Notes: generated by a model from the letters alone, not told the origin. A stretch of DNA of 64,000 bases from Puccinia triticina (GCF_026914185.1 NC_070564.1:3472001-3536000); one strand, 5' to 3'. Positions 35,103 through 47,500 are shown, counted from the first letter of the stretch. Made by a program: numbers and translations.

Positions 35103-35788
35103 CATGGTTAATTTGCCACACAGGAATATTTGGCTAAGACCATCATTCAGGACTGGAGGGAAAAAAGCATTGGATGATTTGAGCACAATATCATATTCTT
35201 GATAGCCTGTGATTCCAGATGGAAGATTGAATGAGCAAATGGGGGTCTTCAAACGTATTTCACCTCCAACACTATGGATACTACGTATATTGGAAAGAAG
35301 TAGATTTGCGGAAATCTCAATCATATTGATTCTGCACTGAATAACTGATACTGTAGGTTGAATTATGAAAATTGAGGGAGGGATGGGAGAATATATTTGA
35401 GTAGTCCAAGCTTCTCTATTTGATTGCCTCAAAATTGCCTCTTCACATTTTCACATGCACCAGAATCAGGTCAAATTTACCCAACAAAGGCAGAAGAGTT
35501 TTTCTTAGTTCTTCCTTGCATTATCCCATTGCAGGGATCAATTATAGCACCACCATTAAAATGTGACTGATTCATCCCATTGTTTTACTCAACCCTTAAT
35601 TTAACCAGTTGTAAATGTCCCTGGGAACTCTGTTCTGATCTGCCATTATACTGGTTTTGGAGTAGTTGATATTGCAGTTCAAAATTCCCCTTGTCAGAGT
35701 GTGCCCTTTGCCTTTTTATTTGGTAACTACGCATTAAATATTTGCATGCTGTTACTCATTTCAGGTTACATAAATATCTCCATGCAAT

Positions 35789-35823
35789 GTCCACCGCAAT
35801 TTACGCGCGTACGTTGTGTTGAC
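35789..35823. repeat. 35-bp dispersed palindromic repeat, copy 2
   Basis: GTCCACCGCAATTTACGCGCG core with TACGTTGTGTTGAC at the right. Same layout as 30539-30574 and 43144-43178. Confidence 0.6.
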
Positions 35824-36924
35824 CCATCACAATGCAATCCCTAACACCAACCAAATCACCTTCTGGACCAAAGACTGCAATGTTAATCTGGAAACTAAAA
35901 ATCACAACAGAAACCGGTGTTCCCTTCCAAACTGAATTGCAACAAAGGACTGCTTGAACAGGTGAATAATCTTGAGTAGAAATTCTTGCCAGCTCCTCTG
36001 ATTTGCCAACTTACAAGCCTGCTAGTTGGCTTTCAGGCAGTCACCTCCGCTTCACTATTGCATCAACTTCCTCTGGCTCTGTTGCTCTGTTATTGTGTTT
36101 CAAGGGGATCCAAGTTTAAGATCATGTCCCTCTCAATACTTTTCAGTATCTCAAAACACAGAAACAAACAATCAATTTTAACATACTATATCAAACCAAT
36201 GAATTGAGCAGGAATGGGAAAATGAAACTGGGGCGCATCACATGGGTTGGAATTTTTTGATAAATGCATTACAACCACTCCATCCTCAACACTCTTGATT
36301 GTAATTAGTAGTGGTTGTGTAAGTCTAATCTAAATCGCCGGTTTGGACTCTCCCCGAGATTGTGATGGTGCCCCGCATTTCTGGATATTTGGTTTATCTT
36401 CAAAACCTGGTGAATAATTGCATTGGTTAGTGTTAGACAGGTTCAGTTATATCATTCTGGGTGGAAACCAACTCGACCAAATTAGAGTCTTAAACATACC
36501 TGGATTGTTATTGGTCTGGTATATTCTCCTGGTACAATTGATGCCTTGATTTCCACCCAATCTCCCGGCCTGAACCTTCCTAGGTTAACATCATCCACTT
36601 CTGGATCCTGTATCAAGCAAATAGGCCAGGGCTATCCAAATTAAAAAAAGCAGAGCATCAACAAATGTTTTCCGACCAGAAAGCTGTGAGTTATTGGAAA
36701 ATCACAAACATTATCTACTCCAATATCCACAGCCATAAGAAATCCGTTCCGTCACATGCTGTTATCAGTTGAATAGTTGCTTGTAATTGAGACCGTTCCT
36801 CTGAGATATATTCTCTTGGCAGAACCTGGTCGACCCATGGCCATACGCAGCAATCCGGAATGTGGGATCCAATACTCGTTTCCTGATGTGATGATTGGGA
36901 AAAGGCTATTCTCTGTGAGGACAA

Positions 36925-37684
36925 TGTTGAAACTCGCCTTGACTCCTGCTTGACTCATGAAATGTCTTGTGCACTGCGCGCTCAATTGTGTTCAATCTGC
37001 GCCGCATCTAGCGCAGTCAATCGTTACTCATCACCTCAAACTTAATCTAATCTTCAAAGTCTATTCCTCTCCCTCTTCTCCACATCGCTTGTCATCATCA
37101 ACATTTGAATCATTCCTCCGGCCTATTCTCATCTGTCCACTCAAACAATTGTTGATCTCCAACCTGCGCTCTCCTCCTCAACCAAAGATCAAGACATCAA
37201 GAAATCCTCAAGACATCAATCACTTGTCTCTCAACAAGTCTCCGATAGCTTTAACTCGGCCCGCATTTCTAGCTTTCCACTTGGTGAGAAATGCACTATG
37301 CATTTCTGGATCTCGCTCTACAACCTCATCCGACTATCCGTGACTAACTCTTTCTTTTCTCATTAGTTGACCGTCTTTAGATCTTAGCGCCTATCCTTTT
37401 ACTTCTTATATTGTTGTTCCTAACTTCCTATCTGGGTTTGTCACTTATCTCATTGTCCCTCTCTTCTTCATTCCTCTCAACTAATCTTTATTTTCATCTC
37501 CCAGCTCAACACAACTACTTGTAACTTATTTTACTCTCAGTTGATCTTCTACAGACAGCCACTTGTCTCAGGGATAGTTTCATTATTCATTGTCTCATTA
37601 TTTTTCTTCTTTCATCTCACGTTGTTGTTCTTTTTTAGTTTTTGGTCTTATTCTTACAGAAGTCCAAGTCTCAGGTTCTTTACA
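36925..37684 (+). repeat. 5' LTR of the copia element
   Basis: Begins TGTTGAAACTCGCC. It matches 41600-42340 closely, apart from a few substitutions and small indels (for example an extra AAGAAATCCTC near 37200). The right end is placed at TTCTTTACA and may be off by a few bases. Confidence 0.85.
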
Positions 37685-37720
37685 ATTAACAGTCAAAACC
37701 GGAAACCAACTTAACCTTTT

Positions 37721-39526
37721 ATGTCCGACGGCAATTCCTCAGCTAAACCAAGCACTGCTGTCGCTTTCAAAGACCAAAAACCTGCTTCCTCAACTGCTTC
37801 CGCTATGGACGGACTTCACAACTCCCTCATCAAGACTGTTGTCGAAGGGATTCCACTCCTATCAATGGACAACTACACCTTATGGCGACAGCGAGTCTTG
37901 AACTTTCTTGACGTAGTTAAATTGAAAAAGGATCTAACTTCCGAAAAGGGAGTTCTCACCCCAGAGTATAATGTCTATCTCAAAGCAATCCTTGTAGCTA
38001 AACTAGAATTGTCTGTTCAAGCTAACGTGGTCAATTCCGTGAAAAAAGACAACGCTAGATTAATCTGGAGTGCAATCGTCAAGTTCTTTGCATCCAATCA
38101 AGCATCAAATAAATCTTGGGTATTCCAATCCTTCTTTTGTGCGTCATACACTCCTGGCAACATTTCCGGCTTCATCACCTCTATGAAGACTTTTCAAACT
38201 CAACTCATCGAAGTCGGCTGGACTTTCTCAGACGATGCTCTTGGTCACATGATTTTTCACAAGTTTCCCACGGATATGAATGACATCATCAATCAAATAA
38301 CTCATTCTGACAAAGAACCCTTTGTCAACGTTGTCTTCGAAAATCTCAGGATCCATGAACATAACTCAGAAATCAGAGCTAGTAGCAGTGGAACCAAATC
38401 GAATCCAATCACTCTCTACACGGACGAAGCCAAGAGGTGTCAAAAGAAATATCACAATCCATTAGCAGACCATCCAATGGAAAACTGTTGGAAGCTTTAT
38501 CCCGCCAAGCAAACTGAACATTTCGAGAAGATCGCCGCTCAGAAGAAAGAATCCTCCGTCAGTAGCTTCCACACATCCCTCTCCAAATCTCCGCATCTTT
38601 TCATTGTTGACTCAGGCTCTTTGGCTCACATGACCTCAAACTCTTGTCTGTTTCACACTCTAGAACTCAAAGAACTAGGTTGCGTACAAACGAGCTCTTC
38701 AGACAATCAACTCAAGATTAAAGGGATTGGATCCATCCGCTTAAAGAACAAATTTGGTGAAATATTTCTAGATCATGTTCTATACATCCACGACATAGTT
38801 GTAAATCTGCTTTCTGTTTGTTGTTTATTACTTCAAGACTACATTGTCCACTTTGAAAAGAACTCCTTTCAAATTATGAAAAACAATGAAATTTCTATGA
38901 AAGGCAATTACGTTGGAAATCTTCCCAGTCTAGAATTTGAAAATGTTGAGCATTCTAGTCATTTTTCATTGGCCAAATTTCTTCATAAATCTCTTGGTCA
39001 CGTGAGTTATCACCGTCTGCGGAAGAAGCTAGGGATACCGTTAAAAATCATTGACAAATGCAAGTCATGTGCCTTAGGAAAAATCACCAAGGCCTCATTT
39101 AAGTCCAGTCACAAACCGGCCTCCAGACCCTTTGAGGAAATGCATTTTGATTTAATTGGACCCATATGGCCTGCTTCTCATGAGGGACATCAATATATCT
39201 TGACTGTGGTTGACAGCTGCACCCGCTTCTGTGCAGCTATTCCGATCAAACAGAAGTCTGATACTCCGGATACCATCAGTTACCTAGTGGATGTTGAAGC
39301 TCAAAGATTCAACTACTATCCTTCTATCTTCCACTTGGATAGAGGCTCCGAATTTCTAAACTCAAGCATGTATGACTACTGTATCAACCACCTCATTAAA
39401 CAAAGAACTTCTGATGCGTATACTCCCCAACAAAACGGGTTGGCTGAACGCTTTAATCAAACCATTCTTGAATCCATGCAGAATATCCTTCAAGACACTA
39501 AAATTGATCAAAAATACTGGAATTAG
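37721..39526 (+). pseudogene. Copia Gag-protease-integrase
   Basis: A 601-residue frame. The Gag part has SMDNYTLWRQRVLNFL (UBN2-like). A knuckle-like segment CQKKYHNPLADHPMENCWKL has lost the regular CX2C start. Protease: FIVDSGSLAHMTSN. Integrase: HKSLGH..CKSCALGK zinc module, then catalytic D in VVDSCTRF and HLDRGSEF and E in QQNGLAERF. The frame ends at a TAG at 39524-39526, after which the same frame continues (QVSSLTLNQIPTHRSK), so Pol is truncated by nonsense. Confidence 0.87.
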
Positions 39527-41470
39527 ATCGCTCAAGTCAGCTCCTTAACCTTGAATCAAATACCCACTCATCGATCAAAAGTGTCACCTTTTGAACTCTT
39601 CAAAAATCGGAGGTTACCTCTGGGTTACTTCTACCCGCTAGGAAATTGAGTATCGTATCTACTACTTCCTGAACAATTATTTTCTAAGCTCAAACCAAAA
39701 GGAAGACTCGGAAAACTCATTGGTTACACAGATGAACTTTGTTCTTACAGAATTCTATCAGATGAAGGAAAGATTGTTGACACCAAGAAGGTTCAGTTTC
39801 TAGACTACAAGTCTCCTGAAGATGACAGCACTGACTGGGACATCGCCATTCAAGACAACAAAAATCCTGAAGTAGTCAATACTCCCTCAGATACTCCTTC
39901 TTGGACAAACTCAAGTCAAACAGTCACACCAAAGACCCGTCAGATGATAGTGATAATGAAATAGCAGCTATTCTACATCCTGAACCCATTGTCAGTTGTA
40001 ATCTTCAAGATTGTACCTCCAACATCAAGCCAGCAAAATACTCTTATTTAGCATCAGATCCTTCCTCATTCAAGAATGCCATGAAGTCTCCCAAAAAAGA
40101 TCTTTGGTCGAAAGCTGCTAATGAAGAGTTATCTAACATCGAACATCACAAGGTATGGGAAGATATGTTCGATACTCCAGAATCCTTCTTACACACACTC
40201 TGGATTTTTAAAACAAAACTGGCCACACTGTCAGCTGAAGAACAAAAAAAGGCTTGACTCTGTATTCAAGGTTTTCTACAGAGAGAAGGTGAAGACTACG
40301 GGAATACGTTTGCTCCCACTGGAAAATTCACCACCATGCTTACTGTACTCATGTTCGCTGTCAACAAACAATTACCGATCCGGCAATTTGATGTGAAGAG
40401 CGCTTTTCTATACGCTCCACTGAAGGAAGAATTGTACATCAAAACGCCTGAAGGTTTGAAAAGAAAAGCACCCTTTCTGAGACTCAAGAAATCATTATAC
40501 GGTCTAAAGCAAGCTCCTGTAAACTGGTACAAAACACTGACATCATGGTTTGCCGAAATCAACTATCACCAATCCTGCTCTGATCCTTGCCTTTTTATCC
40601 ATCAAGATAAGATCTCTTTCATTTTCTTCCACATGGACGGCCTTATTGTAGTTGGAAACGTGGATGTTTTTGAAAGCCTGTTTCTTCTACCATTTCCTAA
40701 CTCATCAGCGCACGACCTGGACACTCTTCTTGGTATGGACGTCAAGATATCCAAGGAAGCAATCACTCCATCTCAAGAAAAACTGATCAAGAAAGGATTA
40801 GATATGATTGGCTTAACAGACTGTAAACCTGTTAATACTCCGCTGTTGCCTGCTGTGCAACTCAAACCGGCCAATCAACAAGAAAAAGACGCCTTCACCA
40901 ATTTAAACATCAACTATTGATCATACACCGATATACTCAACTATTTGTCATGTCGAACTCGCCCGGATCTTGCTCCCGCAGTCTCCATACTTTCAAGCTT
41001 CAACAACGATCCAGGTATTACTCACTGGAAGGAAGTTCTACATTGTTGGAAATACATAAAAAGCACAAAAAACCTTTGTCTCACCCTTTGACCAGATCAA
41101 TCACTGTCAAAATCCCTTCAACACTATACAGATGCGACCTGGGCAGACAATCTAGAAACGCAACTTTCTCACAGTGGATTGATCTGCTTCTGGAAAAACT
41201 GCCCAATATCTTGGAACAGCAAAAGACAACGCAACATCACCCTATCTTCGACTGAAGCCGAACTGAATGCACTAGCGGATGGAGTGTAGGAAAACCAATG
41301 GATAAAGTTCTTAGTCGAAGAATTATGGAATGAACCTCTAGATCCATCTAACTTTCACATCGACAATCAGGGTCTAGCCGTGAAACTCAAAAAATTTGGA
41401 TCCAACTCAAAAACAAAACACCTAGACATAAAAATGAAGTGGCTCCAAGACTTAAAAAAGCAAAAATGAA
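39527..41470 (+). pseudogene. Copia reverse transcriptase and RNase H, decayed
   Basis: RT motifs spread over frames: QFDVKSAFLYAPLKEELYI, KKSLYGLKQAPVNWY, then FFHMDGLIVVGN where YVDD is expected, so both flanking residues and one catalytic Asp are lost. RNase H remnants: HYTDATWADN, SSTEAELNALADGV, FHIDNQG and KTKHLDIK, broken by stops at about 40918, 41094 and 41287. Confidence 0.85.
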
Positions 41471-41591
41471 ATACTCATAACTCTCATCCCTTCGGAAGAC
41501 ATGATAGCCAACACTTTAACTAAAGCCAGCAACGCGCAGTCACTCCAAAGTCTACACACCAAATGCTTCATGGTGCATTACTCACCAAGTT

Positions 41592-41599
41592 GAGGGGGG
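41592..41599 (+). other. Polypurine tract of the copia element
   Basis: GAGGGGGG immediately precedes the TG of the 3' LTR. Confidence 0.75.
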
Positions 41600-42340
41600 T
41601 GTTGAAACTTGCCTTGACTCCTGCTTGACTCATGACATGTTTTGTGCACCGCGCGCTCAATTGTGTTCAATCTGCGCCGCATCTAGCGCAGTCAACCGTT
41701 ACTTATCACCTCAAACCTAATCTAATCTTCAAAGTCTATTCCTCTCCCTCTTCTCCACATTGCTCGTCATCATCAACATTTGACTCATTCCTCCGGCCTA
41801 TTCTCATCTGTCCACTCAAACAATCGTTGATCTCCAACCTGCGCTCTCCTCCTCAACCAAAGATCAAGACATCAATCACTTGTCTCTCAACAAGTCTCCG
41901 ATAGCTTTAACTTGGCCCGCATTTCTAGCTTTCCACTTGGTGAGAAATGCACTCTGCATTTCCGGATCTTGCTCTACAACCTCATCCAACTATCCGTGAC
42001 TAACTCTTTCTTTTCTCATTAGTTGACCGTCTTTAGATCTTAGCGCCTATCCTTTTACTTCTTATATTGTTGTTCCTAACTTCCTATCTGGGTTTGTCAC
42101 TTATCTCATTGTCCCTCTCTTCTTCATTCCTCTCAACTAATCTTTATTTTCATCTCCCAGCTCAACACAACTACTTGTAACTTATTTTACTCTCAGTTGA
42201 TCTTCTACAGACAGCCACTTGTCTCAGGGATAGTTTCATTATTCATTGTCTCATTCTTTTTCTTCTTTCATCCCACGTTGTTGTTCTTTTTTAGTTTTTG
42301 GTCTTATTCTTACAGAAATCAAGTCTCAGGTTCTTTATCA
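41600..42340 (+). repeat. 3' LTR of the copia element
   Basis: Matches the 5' LTR. Beyond 42340 a further partial repeat of the LTR end reaches to about 42386, before ACAAT. Confidence 0.83.
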
Positions 42341-42422
42341 CTTGTCTCAGCTTTTTGGTCTTATTCTTACAGAAATGTTAAAACTAACAATGCATTTTGC
42401 AGACGCTTAGCAGAAAATGATT

Positions 42423-42475
42423 GACTTGGGGCAGGATTTGAACCAGCAACCTTAGCTTGAAGCTAAGACACTATA

Positions 42476-42510
<35 letters not shown>

Positions 42511-42512
42511 TC
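42423..42512 (-). tRNA. tRNA-like gene, class II length, anticodon uncertain
   Basis: On the minus strand a 7-bp acceptor stem GACTTGG/CCAAGTC encloses a D arm GCCT..AGGC and a T arm with loop TTCAAAT. Box A (TAGCCTAGTTGG) and box B (GGTTCAAATCC) match Pol III consensus, and TTTT follows within 10 bases. The 90-nt length fits Leu/Ser-type or an intron-bearing tRNA. The first inner hairpin (GCACC..AGTGT) has a mismatch and an 8-nt loop that would give anticodon CTA. The second (CTTAG CTTCAAG CTAAG) is a perfect 5-bp stem with a 7-nt loop that would give TCA. One T-stem pair is mismatched. It may be a pseudogene. It lies in the same intron as the copia element. Confidence 0.6.
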
Positions 42513-42572
42513 CATGCCTGATGTGTTGATTTTGACCACTGAGGATTACAACATTTCAACAGACAAGAGTAC

Positions 42573-43338
42573 CTGCAACTAGGATTTGTGTTGCCAATGG
42601 TTGAAAGAAAATTGGTACAGGAGTGTTCCATAGATTGATATCATACATTCTCATACGGTTTGGATAAATGCTAGCCTGTGCTTCACGTGAGAAGATGAAG
42701 CTATCAAAATTAATCATATCACGGGTACTATCGTGTGGAATATATGTGTCTAAGAAACAATTGGCTAGTATTTGCAGCATTTTGTTGTTGGTGTACTTGG
42801 CTACTAGGAAATGAAGGACTGATTGGGAAGAACCTGCCTGCTTTTATGGTTGGTCTGGTTGGGCAAACTACACACATGAATTTTCTTGCTGGTATTTGGG
42901 GAATAGGATGATTGATGTTGGGAAGAGGAATTGGTGATCCCTCATCAAGTTTCAACATAATAATTTTGTTGTACCACTAGATCAACATATCTAACTGCCA
43001 AGCTATTTCCTTTGCAGACAATCTTCTCACATAAAACTTTGTATCTCAACTTCAAAAGAAACATATCACAAACGTATCCATCAAGTTTGATCTCATCTGA
43101 ATTTCAATACAAACTTGACTTTCCTTTGAATACATCTTTGGTTGTCCACCGTAATGTACGCACGTACGTTCTGGTGACACTTTGTGTTTGGCTGTCTTGG
43201 TATCTCAATATTTAAATTCATCACACTTCTTCCAAATGCACCATTTGGATAAATTTTTACCCTTTCCAACATCCCAATGGCAAGTACCATTGATCTACCC
43301 CTGTTTATCCAAGGTTTCTTATTCCCCTCTTCCTCCAC
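42573..43338 (-). CDS. Upstream exons of the possible OB-fold gene
   Basis: Minus-strand pieces: an exon within 43338-43105 (RSMVLAIGMLERVKIYPNG.., MNLNIEIPRQP), an exon around 42958-42835 (MLKLDEGSPIPLPNINHPIP.., KFMCVVCPTRP) and an exon around 42800-42573 (MLQILANCFLDTYIPHDS.. to QPLATQILVA) ending at donor GCAG|GTACTC. That donor is phase 1 and pairs in phase with the acceptor at 36913 across the copia element, giving ..QILVA followed by ENSLFPII. The start codon is not certain. No known family; the N-terminal part lies over one of the 35-bp palindromic repeats. Confidence 0.5.
43144..43178. repeat. 35-bp dispersed palindromic repeat, copy 3
   Basis: GTCCACCGTAATGTACGCACG core then TACGTTCTGGTGAC. 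It overlaps a coding-like exon on the minus strand. Confidence 0.6.
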
Positions 43339-43983
43339 AATATTTCCAACAGAAACGTTCCCACAAGATGAATATCTGTACTGTTACCATGACTTGTTTA
43401 GTATAACATCGTCATTTTATACATAATGTTAATACACTGTGTATTCACATTCAATATTAACTTTCCAATGCTTCTGCCAGTGTTATTTGTTGGTCTGCCA
43501 ACTCTGAATTCCATTCACACTATTTGGGGGAAGCTCGGTCTCCATCAGCGAAATCATTTATTTGGCTGGAACTCAACAGATTTCAAAATATATCTCAGTA
43601 TATTCATCTCGACACATGATTTACTCAATTCTGTGTGGTTGCAGATTGTAAGGAATGATCAGCTACTTTCCCCTCATTCACACGCTAGATTAATTTGAAT
43701 TGTAGTTCATCATACAAGATCTGGATGATACCCCACCAGCTCATGCATGTCCCTCAGTTACGCTTCACCGATCTGAAGTTTCTCTCATGTAAATAAATAT
43801 AGAGAATCACGCATGGGTTTGAAATACTTCATCAGATGATTCTTCAATTCCCGCAGGCAACCTGCAAATGTAATACCCAAATTGAAACTTTGAATCCGCT
43901 GTAGAGAGCAATTCAATTATTGTTTGCTTATGTCAAGGACAAGGAACACATGTGTTCCATTTGAAATATTGAGTTGTGCTCAG

Positions 43984-44573
43984 TTTGAATTGATGTATAT
44001 CAGTTTTTCAAAGGGCTACGTAGTTTGCTTTTTGGTACTCCTGAGTTGTTTGCTTACATCATCATCCTTGCCTGGAATACCGCTGCTTTGCGGACCAAGG
44101 ACATGTGGCTTGGTGCAGCAGGAGTACACACCTTGCTCTCAGCTCAGATAACAACCCTACCCGCTTTTCAATGCAAGTCCTTCTTTTTCAAACTCCCAAT
44201 TGTGAAGCTGACCATACTTCCCATTTATTTATTATCAAAAACCAGGATTTGTTACACATCTTCTTGATTCACTCTCAGATTGCAGCAACACAGTAAAAGC
44301 CAGCTCCTATTACCCCTTGGACTCAACAATGGATCACTTGAGGCCCAAAAGCACAGCCAGATTGTTGGTTTTGCAAAACCAGTCTTTGGATGAAACAAAT
44401 CCTGATCAGACTGATCACTGGTCTTCTAGTTTAGTAAGTTCAATCCTCCTATCATATGTATGTATTGTTCACTCCAGCTCAAAGAACCTTTCAACTGACC
44501 AAGATTCAACATGGTGTTGTACATAGAAGAACACCTTTGCTATCCAAGAGGCTCAAACAAACGCAAGCCAAAC
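43984..44573 (+). CDS. 5' exons of a Kelch-type gene, partial
   Basis: A hydrophobic stretch YVVCFLVLLSCLLTSSSLPG near 44015-44080, followed by Cys-rich CGPRTCGLVQQEYTPC, looks like a signal peptide and mature start. Further coding-like pieces (NNPTRFSMQVLLFQTPNCEA; SQLLLPLGLNNGSLEAQKHS) lie at 44150-44390. The last exon before the hAT element appears to start after ACATAG at about 44525 and reads KNTFAIQEAQTNASQ up to 44573. Exon joins are not fully resolved. A secreted or membrane location is inferred. Confidence 0.4.
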
Positions 44574-47500
44574 TAGAGATGGGCCAAAAGGACCCGGGTA
44601 CCCCCTTGTTTTTGGTTAACCACGGCTTTTTTTAGCCCAAGTCAGACACCCGCACCCGCACCCGCACCCGCACCCGCTGGGGGGGGGCAGGGCGGGTATT
44701 GGCAATACCCGTGCGGGTACCGGCAGGTACCCGGAACAAAATAAGACTTGCAAACCACAGAATTATGTTTCCATTTCTTCAGATAAACTTTTTGTGACAG
44801 TGACTGAAGGTCACTCCACTAAAACTATATTTCTATCAGCTTGACTCTGACTCCTTTCCTTAACATGGGTCTGAGTCTTATTCTTTGCCTTTTCCGTATA
44901 TTTGTGGAGCGCAAGAGGTTTGATAAGGTTGTTCTTAGAGTAGAAGGACACGGCCATACCTCGGCTTACTGATTTTGGGTTGAGTTGGTGTCTCCTAACC
45001 AAGACGTAGTCCCGGCCAAAGCTGAAAGTGCGCTCTACATCAACCGTTGTTGCTATGTATACAGAGAGTCAGCCAAAGGTTAATACTTCAGAAAATTCAA
45101 TATTCTACGCTTACCTGTGCAGGAAAGAACATCAAGAGCCATCTGCAAGAGGCCATGGTGATTTTTTCCGCTCTGTTTCTGCTCAGCCCACCACTTCAGA
45201 CCATTAACCGGTTCCCCATTGTCCAAATACAGGCCGCCCGAGAGCCATATTTCCAGTGGATCGGATGATGTTTTGCCTGATCTGGCTGCAGCTGCAGCAC
45301 CTAGACCTGCCAGCACGCCAGTTTTTTTCCTGAAGTAGATGAGATGAGGATTTGATCAGTCATCAATTTTCACTTTTAGCTTTTGTCAGAAAAGAAATAC
45401 CTCTGGTGGTCTTTTTGGTTGTCTTGGGATTGAACTCTCAATTTTGGGCTTGTACCATGTGTTGTACAGCTCCCGGGTAAGATTGATTGCCTTGTCAATT
45501 CACGCCTTTGGCCATTGGGCTAGTTTAAAGTATTTGTCTTTGAAAGACGGGTGGAGAACTGGAATTCTCAACAGAAAAATTCTCAGTAAAAAAACATGTG
45601 ATGCAAGTTGAAGAAAAGACTGACCCATAGCTATCCGGTATATTGGTGAACAGTCGGTGAGCAAGTAGTACTTGTTTGGAATGGAAAGCCCAGATTGGCA
45701 TGCGTTTTGTAATGCGGCCGGGTAATTACCATCCTTATTTGCAATCACAGCAGACAAGTTGGCGGTGATTTTATCTATCAAGACGACCACATTGGCAACC
45801 CGAGCTGAAGCAGTTGTTGATATTTGAAGCGTGATATCATAAAATGGCTTCAGAACCTTGACAAGGTCCGACGCCAACTCCTGGTTCACGTGCATGCTGC
45901 GAGGCGTTCCAAATTGCCTGTCACATTGCCAAATCATACTGGAATGAGAAAATGGTCAGTTTGGTTCAACTCTAGACGTGTTATGAGTAGAATTACATTG
46001 CATCCTTGCATCTAACTATGCTTGAGAGCTGCAAATAAGTCAAGTTCCAACAAGTCGGGACATCTTGCTCGACATTATAAGGTCTCTTGCAATTGTTTTC
46101 TTTACAAATCTCAACAAACTTAACCTTTGAATTCAGCAACTTCCTAAGTTTGGTTGCGATTTCACGGAACTGGAGAATTTGGATGTGATTTTAATTCCAA
46201 AGTAATAGATCAAGAAATCATGAACTGACCTTGGTAAGGGATCGGCAACATGAGTCCAAAGTATAAGTATCATCCTGGGTTTCCTCTTTGAGATCTTTGA
46301 GATCTGCCAAAGTGAGCTCATTGTCCTTGGCAAGTTCGCCAGCATTAATGTCAGGAAGATCAGTGAGGTCGTCCTCATCATCAGAGGGATTGAATTTGCT
46401 CTTTTCGTCAAAACTGCAAATGTATCAATGTGGCCACAATGAAAAAACACAAAAGTGGAAGTATGTGTCACAAGAAAATTATGTACCTTTTGATCAGATC
46501 ATTAGCATCTTCTTCATCAGAATCGTTGATCTCCCCAGCTCCAGGAGTGTTCTTTTTGCATGAAAATTGTCAAAGTATTGCCTGAACTATGAGGTTGAGG
46601 ATATGTGCAAAGCACCTTATCCATTCACCTTTGAATTGCTTCCAATCTAGTTGTTCCAACTCGTTGATCATAGAGCTATTGTTTGATGCGTTATCAGAAA
46701 CAATACCGCAAATCTAACAAGAAGAATGTTGTTAGGGAAGTCTTGCGGACATGAAATGAACGAAGCACACGTGATCATACCCGGTCTTGTATCCCAAACT
46801 TCTCCATTATGTATCGGACAACACAAGCCAAGTGTTGGCCTGTATGCCTTTCTTTCAGCTGGGCAAAGTCCAAGGGCATTGCATTCACTTTGACGTTGCC
46901 AGCGGCCTTGTCCACAAGTCGGTAGACAACAGCCCCAATTATGTTGTATCCGTTTGGTGTTTGCCAAGCATCAACACCTAGATAAAGTGCCCCAACGCGG
47001 GCCTTAAAAATGTGATAAGCGAGAAATTCAGGGGCAGCCAATAGTTGTACTTGATATTGATTCATAAATAGAGAGTACTGGCATACCTTTAACTCCTCAT
47101 GGAGTTTTTCCTGAACACACAAGTATAGTGTATGAATTGCCTGTGAGACCACCTTCCGATTTGGGAGACTCTTTAGTATGGTCAGGTGGATAATTTGCTT
47201 GAGGCAGCCGTTTTCCAAGGCTGAAAAGGGTTTTGCACCTTTGGCACACCATACAGCACATTGCTGTAAAACCTAGAGCCAGAGGGATAAGAATATTAAT
47301 ATGATAAGAAATAAAGAAAGTCAAAATAGCTCTCACCTCGGACGGGTCAATTTTGCCCGTGCTCATTACACCACAAGCGGCAAGTGTCTTGTTATCTGGA
47401 GTTTTTTGCTGCTTTGCTAGGCATCAACCTGCATGTGTTAGCAGGTTACTGCAGGATGAGTCGTACGCTGGGCGATTTATTTTCTCATTACACCTGGAGA

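Larger units (their letters stand above)
34693..36912 (-). pseudogene. Downstream exons of a possible OB-fold gene, exon broken by a MITE
   Basis: Minus-strand exons: 36912-36756 (ENSLFPIITSGNEYWIPHSG.., acceptor CTCACAG), 36607-36500 (DPEVDDVNLGRFRPGDWVEI.., donor GTATGT), one starting at 36406, and a large exon read from about 35432 down to 34693 (donor GTATGT). The large exon is split by the MITE at 34888-35102. With the MITE and one CAT removed, ..FLCGKLTM joins CPVSNQPTITADNLDWHVHK in phase and runs to DKDMKQ. Segments such as PGDWVEIKASI and GMARVVKVH..VIHIEVVDKD have the beta-strand rhythm of an OB fold, but no catalytic motif is seen. The nucleic-acid-binding idea is weak inference. 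Confidence 0.5.
36926..42386 (+). mobile_element. Ty1/copia retrotransposon, degenerate
   Basis: LTRs beginning TGTTGAAAC at 36925 and 41600 bound gag, protease, integrase, RT and RNase H in copia order (integrase before RT). ACAAT occurs on both sides (36921-36925 and 42387-42391), the likely target duplication, though its first base overlaps the LTR start. The 3' LTR end carries an extra partial duplication (TTTTGGTCTTATTCTTACAG twice), so the exact end is uncertain. Many stops and frameshifts make it inactive. It lies in an intron of the possible OB-fold gene, in antisense orientation. Confidence 0.88.

Noticed and set aside
36957..37343. 128-codon frame at the start of the copia region
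   Set aside because: It lies wholly in the 5' LTR and is repeated, disrupted, in the 3' LTR.
36921..42391. Perfect canonical TG..CA ends for the copia element
   Set aside because: The 3' LTR end is rearranged, so the ends and the ACAAT duplication are given as likely, not proven.
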